NCBI GenBank assembly: GCA_013202315.1
Contig: JABMRZ010000481.1
Location: 1 to 6,574, forward strand
Source of the DNA: Candidatus Tariuqbacter arcticus
Lineage (GTDB): Bacteria; Electryoneota; Tariuqbacteria; Tariuqbacterales; Tariuqbacteraceae
DNA: 6,574 nt
Direction: 5' to 3'
The position numbers and the translations under genes were made by a program. Positions 6,378 through 6,574 of the stretch are shown here, piece by piece; within the stretch, counting starts at the first letter, position 1; each line of letters starts with the position of its first letter. The notes below the pieces were generated by a model. It was not told the origin of the DNA. It saw only the letters and a program-made list of their open reading frames with translations, and did no database searches.

Positions 6378-6574
6378 TACCCTAGTTTTAATGCTTAGTT
6401 GTGCCGTCTCGATTATTCAGGATGAAAATAGTTGCAAGTCATTGAGTGTTATCCGAGAGTGTCGGGATTTATTCTCTGGATTCCCGCTTTCCAGTATGTA
6501 CGACAAAAGGAAAAAATGGAATTTATGCGAATAAGCGCATATTATATCTTATAGATAAAAATAAACAACTGGAT
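6378..6574. other. Non-coding right flank without a supported gene
   Basis: Apart from partial repeat C at 6471-6488, this stretch shows no gene I can support. A 6-bp hairpin, TATGCG (6524-6529) with CGCATA (6536-6541), is followed by an AT-rich run with a small TATCT/AGATA inverted repeat (6545-6557). The AT-rich end may be the upstream region of a gene beyond the window edge, but no start codon with a following open frame is available to test that. Confidence 0.4.
6471..6488 (-). repeat. Partial copy C of the dispersed repeat (right end only)
   Basis: The + strand segment at 6471-6488 matches 4068-4085 of copy A at 16 of 18 positions, including TCTCTGGATTCC. Only the GGAATCCAGAGA end of the repeat is present; the CTGTCATTCCC end is missing. 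TGGATTCCCGC at 6477-6487 is also the perfect reverse complement of 6367-6377 in copy B, so the two can form an 11-bp inverted pair spaced about 100 bp apart. Confidence 0.6.

Noticed and set aside
6340..6534. Open frame of 64 codons after the lipoprotein gene, starting GTG
   Set aside because: It starts inside dispersed repeat copy B, has no Shine-Dalgarno, and its first residues simply translate the hairpin; it is most likely spurious.
6516..6554. Twelve-codon frame preceded by AAAAGG, as a leader peptide
   Set aside because: It is very short, AT-rich, and no downstream gene or attenuator structure is visible to give it a role.

Overview
The window holds two complete protein-coding genes on the + strand, plus three short intergenic stretches full of small repeats. 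The style of both genes points to an uncultured or little-studied Gram-negative bacterium of the Fibrobacteres-Chlorobi-Bacteroidetes (FCB) superphylum or a neighbouring candidate phylum (for example Zixibacteria-, Marinimicrobia- or KSB1-like). The evidence is a TonB-dependent receptor fronted by a carboxypeptidase-regulatory-like domain and a beta-helix lipoprotein carrying SPCIDAGD motifs. This placement is an inference from protein style; no marker gene is present to fix it.

Layout. Bases 1-280 are AT-rich and non-coding. They carry an 8-bp hairpin (36-55), two different degenerate 7-bp tandem arrays (72-99 and 123-150), a weak candidate promoter and a good Shine-Dalgarno. Bases 281-3994 encode a 1237-residue outer-membrane receptor: signal peptide, CarboxypepD_reg-like domain, plug, and beta-barrel ending in Phe. 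Its barrel is interrupted by one inferred extracellular loop of about 380 residues packed with Asp/Asn/Gly motifs that resemble calcium-binding EF-hand loops. Bases 3995-4194 hold a third heptamer array, an inverted copy of a dispersed repeat and a fourth heptamer array. Bases 4195-6318 encode a 707-residue predicted lipoprotein made of two related right-handed beta-helix modules. Bases 6319-6574 hold a second heptamer-plus-hairpin repeat in the opposite orientation, a third partial copy, and no convincing gene.

How the parts may work together. The receptor is predicted to import or bind a substrate at the outer membrane, with its oversized acidic loop as a candidate calcium-dependent surface domain. 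The lipoprotein is predicted to be envelope-anchored and has a fold common among polysaccharide-binding or polysaccharide-cleaving proteins. A receptor next to a surface lipoprotein recalls SusC/SusD pairs, but the lipoprotein is not SusD-like, and the 200-bp repeat-laden gap argues against calling a tight operon.

The least ordinary features are the giant loop with the protein's only two cysteines, the mirrored composite repeats flanking the lipoprotein gene, and the recurrence of unrelated 7-bp arrays in every intergenic segment.
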